A stretch of DNA of 44,540 nt from an uncultured Chloroflexota bacterium (GCA_937967325.1 CALBSQ010000249.1:1-44540), one strand, 5' to 3'. Positions 25,161 through 32,951 are shown, numbered from the stretch's first letter. The notes: a model not told the origin generated them from the sequence alone. A program made the numbers and translations.

Positions 25161-27200
25161 TTACCGACCGGTCGGCAGCACCCCGTCGGGCAGCATCGGC
25201 AGCGAGCGCAGGCGGCGCCCGGTGGCGGCGAAAATAGCATTGGACACAGCCGGCGCGATACCGATGATCGGCGTTTCGCCGGCGCCGGCGGAGGGCAGGT
25301 CTCGGCGATCGATGAGGACGGTCTCGATACGCGGCACATCGGCGAACCGAGGCACGCGGTAGCGCGAAAAGCGCGGATTCAGGATCTTGCCGTCCGCGAA
25401 GTCGATCCTCTCGTAGAGCGCGCCGCCGAGCCCCTGAACGATGGCGCCTTCGATCTGGTTGCGCAGGTTGTCGGGACTGACGATGGCCCCGCACTCGAAC
25501 GCCTCGGTAACTCGCACGACCGTGACGCGCCCGCTCGTCGGATTCACGGCGACCTCCGCGCAGGTCGCGACGTAGCTGCCCTTTTCCGTGCCAACGGCCA
25601 GGCCCGCTCCGTGATGTGGCAGGGGATCGGTTCGGCCCCAGTCAAAGCGCTCGGCCGCGGCCTCCAGCACGGCGCGCATGCGCGGATCGCGCAGGTTGCG
25701 CAGGCGAAAGGCCAGCGGATCCTGGCCGATGGCGTGCGACAGCTCATCCATGTGTACTTCGCGGGCAAAGTGATTGGCGGTGGCGGAGAGGGCGCGATAG
25801 GATCCCTGGCGGAAGGGCGGTTTCGCCGGGTGGTATTCGATGCGCTGGTTCGGCACGTCGTAGGGGGTGCGTATGCCGGCCGCGCCCGAGTTGAAGTTGT
25901 GGAACTCCCAGGCGGCGATGGCGCCGTCGCTCCGCACGGCGCTGGCGATGTCGATGGCGCCGGCAGGGCGGAAGTAGGCAAACGTAAATTCCTCTTCCCG
26001 AGTCCAGACCAGCTTGACCGGCTTGCCGGCGGATTTGGCGAGCCGCGCCGCCTCCAGCGCCGCGTCGCCCTGATGCTTGCCGCCGTAGCCGGAACCCGTA
26101 TCGGGCACGATGACACGCACCTGCTCCTCTGGGATGGCGAAGGCCTCGGCAAGCTGGCTGCGCACGCCGAACGGTCGCTGCGTGCCTGTCCATACCGTCA
26201 GCTTGCCGTCCTCCCACTCCGCCACCGCGGCCCGTGGCTCCAGTGGCGCGTGGGCGATGTACGCCACCGTGTAGGTCTGCTCGAAGCGGTACTCCGCGAC
26301 GGACCGCCCCGTTGCCAGGTCGCCCTGGTCGTGCCGCGTCGTCGACGACCAGGCGTTGCCGGTGGATTCGGCGGGATGCGTCCTCAGATAGTCGAATAAC
26401 TCGGATTGCTCCGGTGACTCGGGCGTCGTCCACTCGGCGCGGATCGCCTGGATCGCCTTCGAGGCGATGTGCTCGTTCGGCGCCACCACGCCAACAAAGG
26501 CGCCGTCACGGACGACGGTAGCTCCGGAAATGGCTCCGGCCCCACCGACGTCCACAGTCACCAAGGAGGAATTGGGGCGAGAAGGCCGGAGCACCGTGCC
26601 GCGCAGCATGCCGGGCCGGCTGACGTCCGGCGTGAACTGATGTTGGCCGGTGACCGCCGCCCACGCTTCACTGCCAGCGCCGGACAGGTTGGCGGATGCC
26701 TGCGGAGGCGTCCGAATCGTAGGCATTTCCACAGGGACATGACGCCGGAGCGCGCCGCTGCCGGCCAGCTCCGCAATAGGAACGGAACGACCGGACGCCG
26801 CATGGCAGATCTTCCCCGTGCTGAGCGAGAGTTCGTCCCTCCCCACGCCCCAGCGTTCCGCCGCCAGATCGAGCAGAAGCTCCCGTGTCGCCGCGGCGAC
26901 CTTACGTAACTGTGCGCCCATGGTGGGCGTGGTACGGCTGCCGAATGTGCCGCTGTCGAACGGCACACGATCGGTATCGCCCATCACCAGATGCACACGG
27001 TCCGGAGGAAGACCAAGCTCATCTGCCACGATTTGCGCCAGCGAGGTGCGGATGTGCTGGCCCACCTCAACCTTGCCGGTATAGACGGTCACGGTACCGT
27101 CGTCGGCCAGGTCTAGCCAGGCGCCAAGCTCGGCGTCGTCGGGTCGGACGCCGCGCCGATCAGCGGTGACGCTACCGGCAGTCGAACCTACGCCGCTCAT
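25161..27200 (-). CDS. Molybdenum hydroxylase large subunit (xanthine dehydrogenase/IorB family)
   Basis: This 679-residue protein binds molybdopterin and hydroxylates aldehydes or N-heterocycles. Recognisable parts: DDGTVTVYTGKVEVGQHIRTSLAQIVADEL, GSGYGGKHQGDAALEAA at the cofactor site, the APLEPRAAVAEW segment, and GAGETPIIGIAPAVSNAI near the C-terminus, whose Glu is the catalytic base in this family. The frame is open to 27557, but ATG 27200 has GGAGGG six bases before it and overlaps the small-subunit stop by four bases. No FAD subunit gene is present, so it resembles the two-subunit isoquinoline 1-oxidoreductase type, which needs another electron acceptor. Substrate unknown. Confidence 0.92.
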   Translation of the reverse strand: MSGVGSTAGSVTADRRGVRPDDAELGAWLDLADDGTVTVYTGKVEVGQHIRTSLAQIVADELGLPPDRVHLVMGDTDRVPFDSGTFGSRTTPTMGAQLRKVAAATRELLLDLAAERWGVGRDELSLSTGKICHAASGRSVPIAELAGSGALRRHVPVEMPTIRTPPQASANLSGAGSEAWAAVTGQHQFTPDVSRPGMLRGTVLRPSRPNSSLVTVDVGGAGAISGATVVRDGAFVGVVAPNEHIASKAIQAIRAEWTTPESPEQSELFDYLRTHPAESTGNAWSSTTRHDQGDLATGRSVAEYRFEQTYTVAYIAHAPLEPRAAVAEWEDGKLTVWTGTQRPFGVRSQLAEAFAIPEEQVRVIVPDTGSGYGGKHQGDAALEAARLAKSAGKPVKLVWTREEEFTFAYFRPAGAIDIASAVRSDGAIAAWEFHNFNSGAAGIRTPYDVPNQRIEYHPAKPPFRQGSYRALSATANHFAREVHMDELSHAIGQDPLAFRLRNLRDPRMRAVLEAAAERFDWGRTDPLPHHGAGLAVGTEKGSYVATCAEVAVNPTSGRVTVVRVTEAFECGAIVSPDNLRNQIEGAIVQGLGGALYERIDFADGKILNPRFSRYRVPRFADVPRIETVLIDRRDLPSAGAGETPIIGIAPAVSNAIFAATGRRLRSLPMLPDGVLPTGR

Positions 27201-27691
27201 CTCGTTCCCTCCAACGACTGGCCATTCCTCATCGCCACAGCGGCACGCCGGATGGCCTCCTTGATCCGCACGTACGTCCCGCAACGGCAGATGTTCCCCT
27301 GCATGGCGCGGATCACCTCCTCGTCCGTCGGATCGGGCTGCCGCTCCAGCAGCCCGGCGGCGGCGACGATCATGCCCGGCGTGCAGTAGCCGCACTGCAA
27401 GGCGCCGGCCTCCAGAAAGGCCCGCTGGATGGGGTGGAGCGCCCCATTCTCGGCAAAGCCTTCGACAGTGCGGATAGGCATGTCCGCCGCGTCGCCTACC
27501 AGAACGATGCAGGAGGGCATAGGCTGGCCATTGACCAGCACCATGCAGGCGCCGCATTGCCCTTCGCCGCAGCCATACTTGGCCCCGGTCAGGCCAAGGT
27601 CGTCCCGCAACACGCTAAGCAGCGTTCGCTCAGCATCGGCGTCGACCTCGACGGCCGCGCCGTTGATGTGGAGGATGCTCACGCTGGCCAA
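27197..27691 (-). CDS. [2Fe-2S] small subunit of the molybdenum hydroxylase
   Basis: This 164-residue electron-transfer subunit carries two iron-sulfur clusters. The plant-ferredoxin-type cluster uses Cys41, Cys46, Cys49 and Cys61 (GCGEGQCGACMVLVNG, then SC). The second uses Cys100, Cys103, Cys135 and Cys137 (QCGYCTPGM, NICRCGTY). The start is TTG 27691, with AAAGGAGG ten bases upstream. It heads the operon, overlapping the large subunit by four bases. Electrons should pass from the molybdenum centre to an unknown acceptor. Confidence 0.93.
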   Translation of the reverse strand: MASVSILHINGAAVEVDADAERTLLSVLRDDLGLTGAKYGCGEGQCGACMVLVNGQPMPSCIVLVGDAADMPIRTVEGFAENGALHPIQRAFLEAGALQCGYCTPGMIVAAAGLLERQPDPTDEEVIRAMQGNICRCGTYVRIKEAIRRAAVAMRNGQSLEGTR

Positions 27692-27776
27692 GGATTCGTC
27701 GCCTCCTTTCTTCTATTGCTGATGACAGCTCGACATGCGTAGTCTGCCAGAGCTGATGGCGGCCGTCCAGCGGGCC

Positions 27777-27943
27777 CTGTCAACCTCTCCCCCAACCCCT
27801 CCCCTACGAAGGGAGGGGAGCTTCACCGGGAGCGCTCGTTGCCTTTGATGGCAGCCACCATTGGTGCTGCGAGAAAGCTTGCTGACCTCGCCTTGCAGGC
27901 TCCCCTCCCTTCGTAGGGGAGGGGTTGGGGGAGAGGTTGACAG
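27777..27943. repeat. MITE-like element with perfect 44-bp inverted repeats
   Basis: Left arm 27777-27820 and right arm 27900-27943 are exact reverse complements over 44 bases, separated by 79 bases. The middle holds a smaller hairpin (GCAGCCACCA...TGGTGCTGC). Each arm itself contains CCCTCCC...GGGAGGG. No transposase is present. It sits between the divergent [2Fe-2S] and SDR genes and so lies in their shared promoter region. Confidence 0.85.
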
Positions 27944-27971
27944 TAGCTGTCCCTTATGCCATCGTTCGCCC

Positions 27972-28742
27972 ATGCAATTCCCGAGTATGCAAGTCACCGA
28001 TCAGGTGGCGCTCGTCACCGGCTCCGGCAGCGGCATCGGTGAGGCGATCGCCCTTGCCCTCGCGGAGGCCGGCGCCCACGTCGTGACCACCGAGCTGCCG
28101 GACCGCCTCGACCGCGCAACGGACGTCACCAACCGCGTCATCGCTACCGGCCGGCGCAGTGTGGCGCTGCCGCTGGACGTCACCGATGTCCCCTCAATCG
28201 GCCGGCTGGTCGACCAGGTGGAAAAGGAGATGGGCCGGCTGGACGTGCTGGTGAACAACGCGGGCGTGCAGGTGGCCCGTCCGGCGCTGGAGGTCAGCGA
28301 GGACGACTGGGACCGCGTCGTCGACGTCAATCTGCGCGGCGTCTTCTTCTGCGCCCAGGCGGCGGGCCGGGTCATGGTGCGGCGCAAGAGTGGGCGCATC
28401 ATCAACATCGCCTCGCAGAACGGCGTCATTGGCTACTTCAATCGCGCCGCCTATTGCGCTGCCAAAGCCGGGGTGGTCAACTTGACTAGAGTGCTGGCCA
28501 TCGAATGGGCACAGCACAACGTGCTGGTCAACGCGGTGGCCCCGACCTTCGTTCGAACCCCCATGGGCGAGCGAAGCCTGAGCGACCCGGCAGTACGCGA
28601 GGATATCCTGTCGCGCATCCCATTGGGTCGCATCGCCGAGCCGGAGGACATCGTCGGGGCGGTGGTCTACCTGGCGAGTCCAGCGGCGGCAATGGTCACC
28701 GGACATACCCTGCTGGTGGACGGCGGCTGGACGGCCTGGTGA
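27972..28742 (+). CDS. Short-chain dehydrogenase/reductase (classical SDR)
   Basis: This is a 256-residue NAD(P)-dependent oxidoreductase of the gluconate-5-dehydrogenase / 3-ketoacyl reductase type. TGSGSGIG (about 16-23) binds the cofactor, NNAG is at 95-98, and the catalytic set is Ser148, Tyr161 and Lys165 (YCAAK). The C-terminal DGGWTAW ending is usual. An acidic residue after strand 2 (TTELPDR) hints at NAD preference. ATG 27972 or 27987 are both possible; neither has a strong ribosome site. The start is only 28 bases after the inverted-repeat element, so its promoter must overlap or abut that element. A ketose or uronate reductase role fits the neighbours but is inferred. Confidence 0.9.
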   Translation: MQFPSMQVTDQVALVTGSGSGIGEAIALALAEAGAHVVTTELPDRLDRATDVTNRVIATGRRSVALPLDVTDVPSIGRLVDQVEKEMGRLDVLVNNAGVQVARPALEVSEDDWDRVVDVNLRGVFFCAQAAGRVMVRRKSGRIINIASQNGVIGYFNRAAYCAAKAGVVNLTRVLAIEWAQHNVLVNAVAPTFVRTPMGERSLSDPAVREDILSRIPLGRIAEPEDIVGAVVYLASPAAAMVTGHTLLVDGGWTAW

Positions 28743-28820
28743 GTCGTGCAACGCCGGTGTGATCCCATATTGCGGCGCTCCCTCCACGAGCCGAGCGGCC
28801 TCTGGTAGCGAGCGAATGCC

Positions 28821-29000
28821 GTGAGCGACATAGCTGAGTCGCGACTCCAGTCACGAAGGGTCGAGGTCGCCCAAGTCGGCACGATTTGGAAGACTGGCTT
28901 CGTGCGGCACGATCGCCCGGCGCCTGTTGGGCCCATGCGCATCTTCGGTCAGTTCGCGCTCGTCTACGTGATCGACGGCAAGGTGCTCTATACTGTGGTG
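28821..29000 (+). pseudogene. Remnant of an AraC-type regulator N-terminal (cupin) domain
   Basis: A reading frame starting GTG 28821 gives GTIWKTGFVRHDRPAPVGPMRIFGQFALVYVIDGKVLYTV. This resembles the start of the ligand-binding cupin domain of AraC-family regulators (GYVRH.RPAPxGPR..x.YALVYVLEGxGxY). The frame loses similarity at about 28995-29000, where the promoter and ribosome site of the next gene begin; cupin remainder and HTH domains are absent. It is probably a truncated relic. The resemblance is from memory and needs a profile search. Confidence 0.45.
28989..28994 (+). promoter_or_regulatory. -10 box TATACT of the PhyH-like gene
   Basis: TATACT lies 23 bases before ATG 29017, with CAGGAGG (29002-29008) as ribosome site. 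No clear -35 is found, so it may need an activator. Confidence 0.4.
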
Positions 29001-29016
29001 ACAGGAGGCGCAAACG

Positions 29017-29940
29017 ATGCCTACGCTGGAACTCCCGCGACTGACTGCCCTCGGCCACGAGCTCGATACGCGCGCCGAGTGCTTCGGCGAGCTCCGTAGC
29101 TCCATTGATCTGATTGACGACGCGGACGCGCTGCGCGAACGGATGGGCGAGGATGGCTACCTCTACTTGCCCGGCTACCTGGACCGGGAGCTGGTGCTGG
29201 AGGCCCGGCGCGGCGTCACGGGCATCCTGGCCGAGGAAGGGCTGCTGGATCCGGACTTCCCGCCGTTGGAGGCGGTGCTGCGCCAGGACGGCCGGACGGG
29301 GAAAGCCGGGGTGCGCAACGACGTGGCGCGGCGCGTGGCGGCGCTCCAGCAGCTGCTCTACGCTGGAAGGATGATGGAGCTGTACCGCCGCTTCTTAGGC
29401 GGTGACGTCCTGCACTATTCCTACACCTGGCTGCGCGCGATCCTACCCGGGCGGGCCGCCGCGCCCCACTACGACATCGTATTTATGGGACGGGGCACGC
29501 CCAACCTCTACACCGCCTGGACGCCGTTGGGCGACATCTCTTATGCCACCGGCGGTCTGATGATCTTGGAGCAGTCCCATCGCCTGGAGCAGATCAAGAA
29601 TACCTATGGCCGGCGGGACGTCGATACCTACTGCGCCAATCATGCCAACAATGAGCCCTGGGCCTCTAATGAGAAGCGCTGGAGCGGCCACCTGTCCAAG
29701 AACGCGGCGCGCCTGCGAGATACCTTGGGCGGACGCTGGCTCACGACGGAATACCACATGGGCGACGTTCTGACGTTCAGCATGTTCACGCTCCACGCCA
29801 GCATCGACAACCAGACGAACCGTGTGCGGCTCTCCAGTGACTCTCGCTATCAGCTCGCCTCCGAGCCGGCCGATGAGCGCTGGGTAGGGGAGCAGCCGAT
29901 CGCGCACGGCCTCGCCGGCCGGCGCGGCCGGATCTGCTGA
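29017..29940 (+). CDS. Phytanoyl-CoA dioxygenase (PhyH)-like Fe(II)/2-oxoglutarate oxygenase
   Basis: This 307-residue double-stranded beta-helix oxygenase should hydroxylate a small molecule using Fe(II), O2 and 2-oxoglutarate. The iron triad is visible as His151 and Asp153 in PHYDIVF plus His260 in TLHASIDN. Arg271 (NRVRLSSD) is the expected 2-oxoglutarate salt bridge. ATG 29017 has CAGGAGG eight bases upstream. Bacterial PhyH relatives act on many substrates, so none is assigned. It lies 48 bases before the second solute-binding-protein gene, and the two may share a transcript. Confidence 0.87.
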   Translation: MPTLELPRLTALGHELDTRAECFGELRSSIDLIDDADALRERMGEDGYLYLPGYLDRELVLEARRGVTGILAEEGLLDPDFPPLEAVLRQDGRTGKAGVRNDVARRVAALQQLLYAGRMMELYRRFLGGDVLHYSYTWLRAILPGRAAAPHYDIVFMGRGTPNLYTAWTPLGDISYATGGLMILEQSHRLEQIKNTYGRRDVDTYCANHANNEPWASNEKRWSGHLSKNAARLRDTLGGRWLTTEYHMGDVLTFSMFTLHASIDNQTNRVRLSSDSRYQLASEPADERWVGEQPIAHGLAGRRGRIC

Positions 29941-29987
29941 AGGTCGCTGCCATCGGGCAGCCAGCGCCTCAGAAAGGGACGATACCG

Positions 29988-31493
29988 ATGCATTACTGCC
30001 TCTCGCGCCGTGCCGTCTTGCGGCTCAGCGCCACGATCGGGTTTGGCTTCGCGGGAACAACGCTGCTTGCCGCTTGCGGCGGCAGCGCCGCGACCACGTC
30101 GTCAGCGGCGACCACGGCGTCAGCAGCGTCCTCGGTGGCGACCGCGACTCAGCCGTCGAGCACGGCGGCTACATCCTCGGCGGCGTCCACGACCCTAGCT
30201 GCCAGCACGACTGTGGCGGCGTCCTCGGCAGCCGCGACCACAAGCGCCGCCACGGCGTCAGTTGCCGCCAGCTCCGCCTCCACCGTACCGCCATCCGTGG
30301 CGGGCCACCTGGCAGTCTGGATGTGGTGGGCCGATCCTGTGGACTCGGTCAAGCAGATGGTGACGACGTTCAGCGCCCAGCACTCGGGCGTGACCATCGA
30401 CGTGCTGTCGCCCTCCGACTATTGGAACAAGGTGCAGACCACTATCGCCGGCGACGTGGGCCCGGACATCTTCTTCATGAACAATGTCAACTATTGGGCG
30501 TGGGCCAAGAAGAGTCTGCTCACCGATCTCGACCCCCTGGTCGCTCGCGATGCCGGCGTGCAGGCCGATCTCAAGCAGTTCTGGCAGGACGCCGTCGGCT
30601 TCTACAAGTTTGAGGGGAAGAACTACGGCCTTCCCTACATGTACACCACCATCGTGCTGTACTACAACGCGGACCTGCTCAACGCGGCGGGCCTGACCGA
30701 TCTCGCGCAACGCGCGAGCAGCTACGACTGGACGGCCCTCCGCGACGACGCCCTGAAATTGACCAAGCGACAGGGTGACAAGACCGACTCCTGGGGCTTC
30801 GATAGCACGCAGGGCATCGAAACCGGCTGGCTCAACTGGGTTCGGGCCAATGGTGGAGATTACCTGAACAAGGATTCCACCAAGTGCGTTATCGATGCGT
30901 CGGAGTCGGCAGCGGCCTGGACCTATCTGACCAACCTCAGCCTGCAAGATCGGGTATCGCCGGACGCGGAAGCCCGCAAGGCCGGTGACCTCTTCCTTGC
31001 CGGAAAGCTGGCCATGACGCCCGGTGGAAGCTGGCTGATGAAGACCTACAACCAGAAACTGAAGTCGTTCAAGTACAACATCACGACGATACCGCAATCA
31101 CCAAACACGCACCAGGCCGGCGGGACGACCAACATCGTGGGCTTGGTGTTGAACAAAGCCGGTAAGCAGCAGACTCCGGCCTGGAGCTTTCTCGCCGACA
31201 TGGTCTCGAAGCCGTCGATGGACCTGCTCGCTCGCGCCGACGTGCTGGCGCCCGTGCGCAACGACTCGGCCGAGCTGTACTACGACCCCAAGCTCGGGCC
31301 GGCCAATCGCAAAGCAGCCTTCGACATGATCAAGTGGACAACGCCCCTGCCCACCGCCGTCAATGCCACCTGGGCGGAAATCACCAAGCCGGCGGGCGAT
31401 CTCCAGGGAAAGATCTTCCAGGGGCAGATGCCCGTCCAAGACGGGCTGCATCAGATGGCCGGCCTCGTCAACGCGGTGCTCACCAAGCAGTGA
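29988..31493 (+). CDS. Second ABC solute-binding lipoprotein
   Basis: This is a 501-residue extracytoplasmic binding protein. A Tat-like signal (LSRRAVLRLSATIGF) ends in lipobox LAAC. About 70 residues of Ser/Thr/Ala linker follow before the binding fold, which starts at HLAVWMWWADPVDSVKQMV. GDVGPDIFFMNNVNYWAWAKKSLLTDLDPL and GLPYMYTTIVLYYNADLLNAAG are typical SBP_bac_1 motifs, and the paired tryptophans suggest a sugar ligand. AGAAAGGGA precedes the ATG. As with the first binding protein, no permease or ATPase gene follows; a convergent dehydrogenase gene lies next. Only moderately similar to the first, so the two probably bind different ligands. Confidence 0.92.
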   Translation: MHYCLSRRAVLRLSATIGFGFAGTTLLAACGGSAATTSSAATTASAASSVATATQPSSTAATSSAASTTLAASTTVAASSAAATTSAATASVAASSASTVPPSVAGHLAVWMWWADPVDSVKQMVTTFSAQHSGVTIDVLSPSDYWNKVQTTIAGDVGPDIFFMNNVNYWAWAKKSLLTDLDPLVARDAGVQADLKQFWQDAVGFYKFEGKNYGLPYMYTTIVLYYNADLLNAAGLTDLAQRASSYDWTALRDDALKLTKRQGDKTDSWGFDSTQGIETGWLNWVRANGGDYLNKDSTKCVIDASESAAAWTYLTNLSLQDRVSPDAEARKAGDLFLAGKLAMTPGGSWLMKTYNQKLKSFKYNITTIPQSPNTHQAGGTTNIVGLVLNKAGKQQTPAWSFLADMVSKPSMDLLARADVLAPVRNDSAELYYDPKLGPANRKAAFDMIKWTTPLPTAVNATWAEITKPAGDLQGKIFQGQMPVQDGLHQMAGLVNAVLTKQ

Positions 31494-31585
31494 CCGACGT
31501 GCCGCGGCCGCTAAATACCAAGGATGTTATGGCGAATGGTGGACGGTATCAGCCGTGCCGTGAGAGAAGCCGCGACCGGTTGTCC

Positions 31586-32698
31586 TCAGCCGGTCAGCTT
31601 GATGAGGGCGCGAGCGACCTGCCCTTGCCCTGCCGCCCAGTCGGCGGCCTGAAAAGCTTCCTCAATCCGTTCCAGTGGGAAGACGCCGGCTACCAGGGTG
31701 TCGAGCGGGTAGGCGGTGTGACGGCGCTCCAGCCAGTCTAGCGCGCGGGGAATCACCCAGCGGTCGTAGGACAGCACGCCGAGCACCTGCTTGGGTGACC
31801 GGATCAGGTCGTGCGGGACGATCTCCGTGCTCGCCCCAGCCACGATGTTCCCCATCATCAGGTAGCGCCCGCCCACGCGGAGGTACTCGATACCCTCTTG
31901 CACTACCGCCGTCGCTCCGGCGACCTCCACGCACACGTCGGCGCCGACGCCGTTGGTCCATTGCCTGACCAGATCGACGCGATCCTGTCGTGAGCGTACC
32001 TCGCGGACGTCAATCGTCGCGTCGGCGCCGAATTGGCTTGCCAGCTCCAACCGTGAGCGGATGGCATCGACCGCGATGATCTTGCCGGCGCCCATGTCGC
32101 GAGCAACGGCGGTGGCGTAGAGCCCCAGGCCGCCCGCGCCCTGGATCACCACGGTATCGCCCAGCCAGACGCCGATCCGATTCAGCCCGTAGACCACCTG
32201 GGACAGCGCGCAGTTGACCGGTGCGACGAGCGCCTCCGGGATGCTTTCCGGCACCCTAAAGATCCATTGCCCTGGCTGGAGGTAATAGTAGTCGCCGTAG
32301 GCGCCGTGGAAGTGCGGATCGTCGTCGACGGTGAGATTCCGGCGGGTCCGGTAGCGGTTCGGGCAGCCGGTCGTGCCGGACAGACAGGCCCAGCATTCGC
32401 CGCAGGGCATGAAGTAGGCAAAGGCGACACGGTCCCCTTCGGCAAGCGGACGGCCCATACTGTCGTGCGGACGCTCAGCGCCCAGCGCCGCGACCACGCC
32501 GGTCATTTCGTGCCCAGGAACTCCGGGCAGGCCGGTCAGTCCCGGTATCTCCCCCCGCCAAATGTGCAGGTCGGAACCACAGATGCAGGCGGCGGTGAGC
32601 CGCACCAAGATTTCACCCGCTTTCGGCAGCCGTACGTCGTACTCGCGAATCTCCATCGGGCGGCCAGCGCCGGCAGATACGGCAACTCGTCCTCGCAT
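31586..32698 (-). CDS. Zinc-binding medium-chain alcohol dehydrogenase (MDR)
   Basis: This is a 370-residue MDR-family polyol or alcohol dehydrogenase. Catalytic zinc residues are Cys40 (CICGSD) and His63-Glu64 (PGHEMTG). The structural zinc site has Cys99, Cys102, Cys105 and Cys112 (PCGECWACLSGTTGC). The Rossmann motif is GAGGLGLYATAVARDMGAGKIIAVD, whose terminal Asp suggests NAD. The closest common relatives are threonine/sorbitol-type dehydrogenases. An ATG/GTG start at 32698 follows a repeat-rich region. It converges on the solute-binding-protein gene. Substrate unassigned. Confidence 0.9.
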   Translation of the reverse strand: MRGRVAVSAGAGRPMEIREYDVRLPKAGEILVRLTAACICGSDLHIWRGEIPGLTGLPGVPGHEMTGVVAALGAERPHDSMGRPLAEGDRVAFAYFMPCGECWACLSGTTGCPNRYRTRRNLTVDDDPHFHGAYGDYYYLQPGQWIFRVPESIPEALVAPVNCALSQVVYGLNRIGVWLGDTVVIQGAGGLGLYATAVARDMGAGKIIAVDAIRSRLELASQFGADATIDVREVRSRQDRVDLVRQWTNGVGADVCVEVAGATAVVQEGIEYLRVGGRYLMMGNIVAGASTEIVPHDLIRSPKQVLGVLSYDRWVIPRALDWLERRHTAYPLDTLVAGVFPLERIEEAFQAADWAAGQGQVARALIKLTG

Positions 32699-32764
32699 GT
32701 GCTACTCCCTCAGTGGTGCGTCCTTTAAGTTCGCGGCGCTGTCCGACGCCGTATGGCTTTCCAC

Positions 32765-32807
32765 TGTCACCCTGAGCAACCGATGGGCCGGGTGGCCTCA
32801 AGTGACA
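32765..32807. repeat. Degenerate inverted repeat, likely decayed relative of the next element
   Basis: TGTCACCCTGAGC (from 32765) and a TCAAGTGACA (to 32807) form imperfect ends. The left end resembles the TGTCATCCTGAGC end of the intact element 35 bases downstream. It looks like an eroded copy. Pairing of the interior is poor. Confidence 0.4.
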
Positions 32808-32841
32808 ATGAAGAGGCTCGCTCACGTAGAAGCGTTTCCAT

Positions 32842-32951
32842 TGTCATCCTGAGCGCAGCGAAGGACCCCCGGCATGCCCGTCCGCGCTGCGCGGACCCTT
32901 TAGGCGGCTGGTTCGGCGTGCCGGGGGTCCTTCGCTGCGCTCAGGATGACA
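32842..32951. repeat. 110-bp MITE-like inverted-repeat element
   Basis: Left arm 32842-32878 and right arm 32915-32951 are reverse complements over 37 bases with one mismatch, beginning TGTCATCCTGAGC. The 36-base centre includes a second hairpin (GTCCGCG...CGCGGAC). The 430-base gap between the dehydrogenase and isomerase genes holds this element, its decayed neighbour and no convincing gene. The reading frame through it (VILSAAKDP...) is the usual translated-repeat artefact. Confidence 0.8.

Noticed and set aside
25611..26399. 262-residue plus-strand ORF inside the molybdenum-hydroxylase gene
   Set aside because: Shadow frame of a strongly conserved gene on the other strand.
27861..27971. 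N-terminal extension of the SDR through the 44-bp inverted repeat
   Set aside because: It translates repeat sequence; the SDR fold begins at the ATGs 27972/27987.
28530..28570. TTCGAACCC resembling a tRNA T-arm
   Set aside because: It lies inside the SDR coding sequence and no acceptor or anticodon arms can be folded around it.
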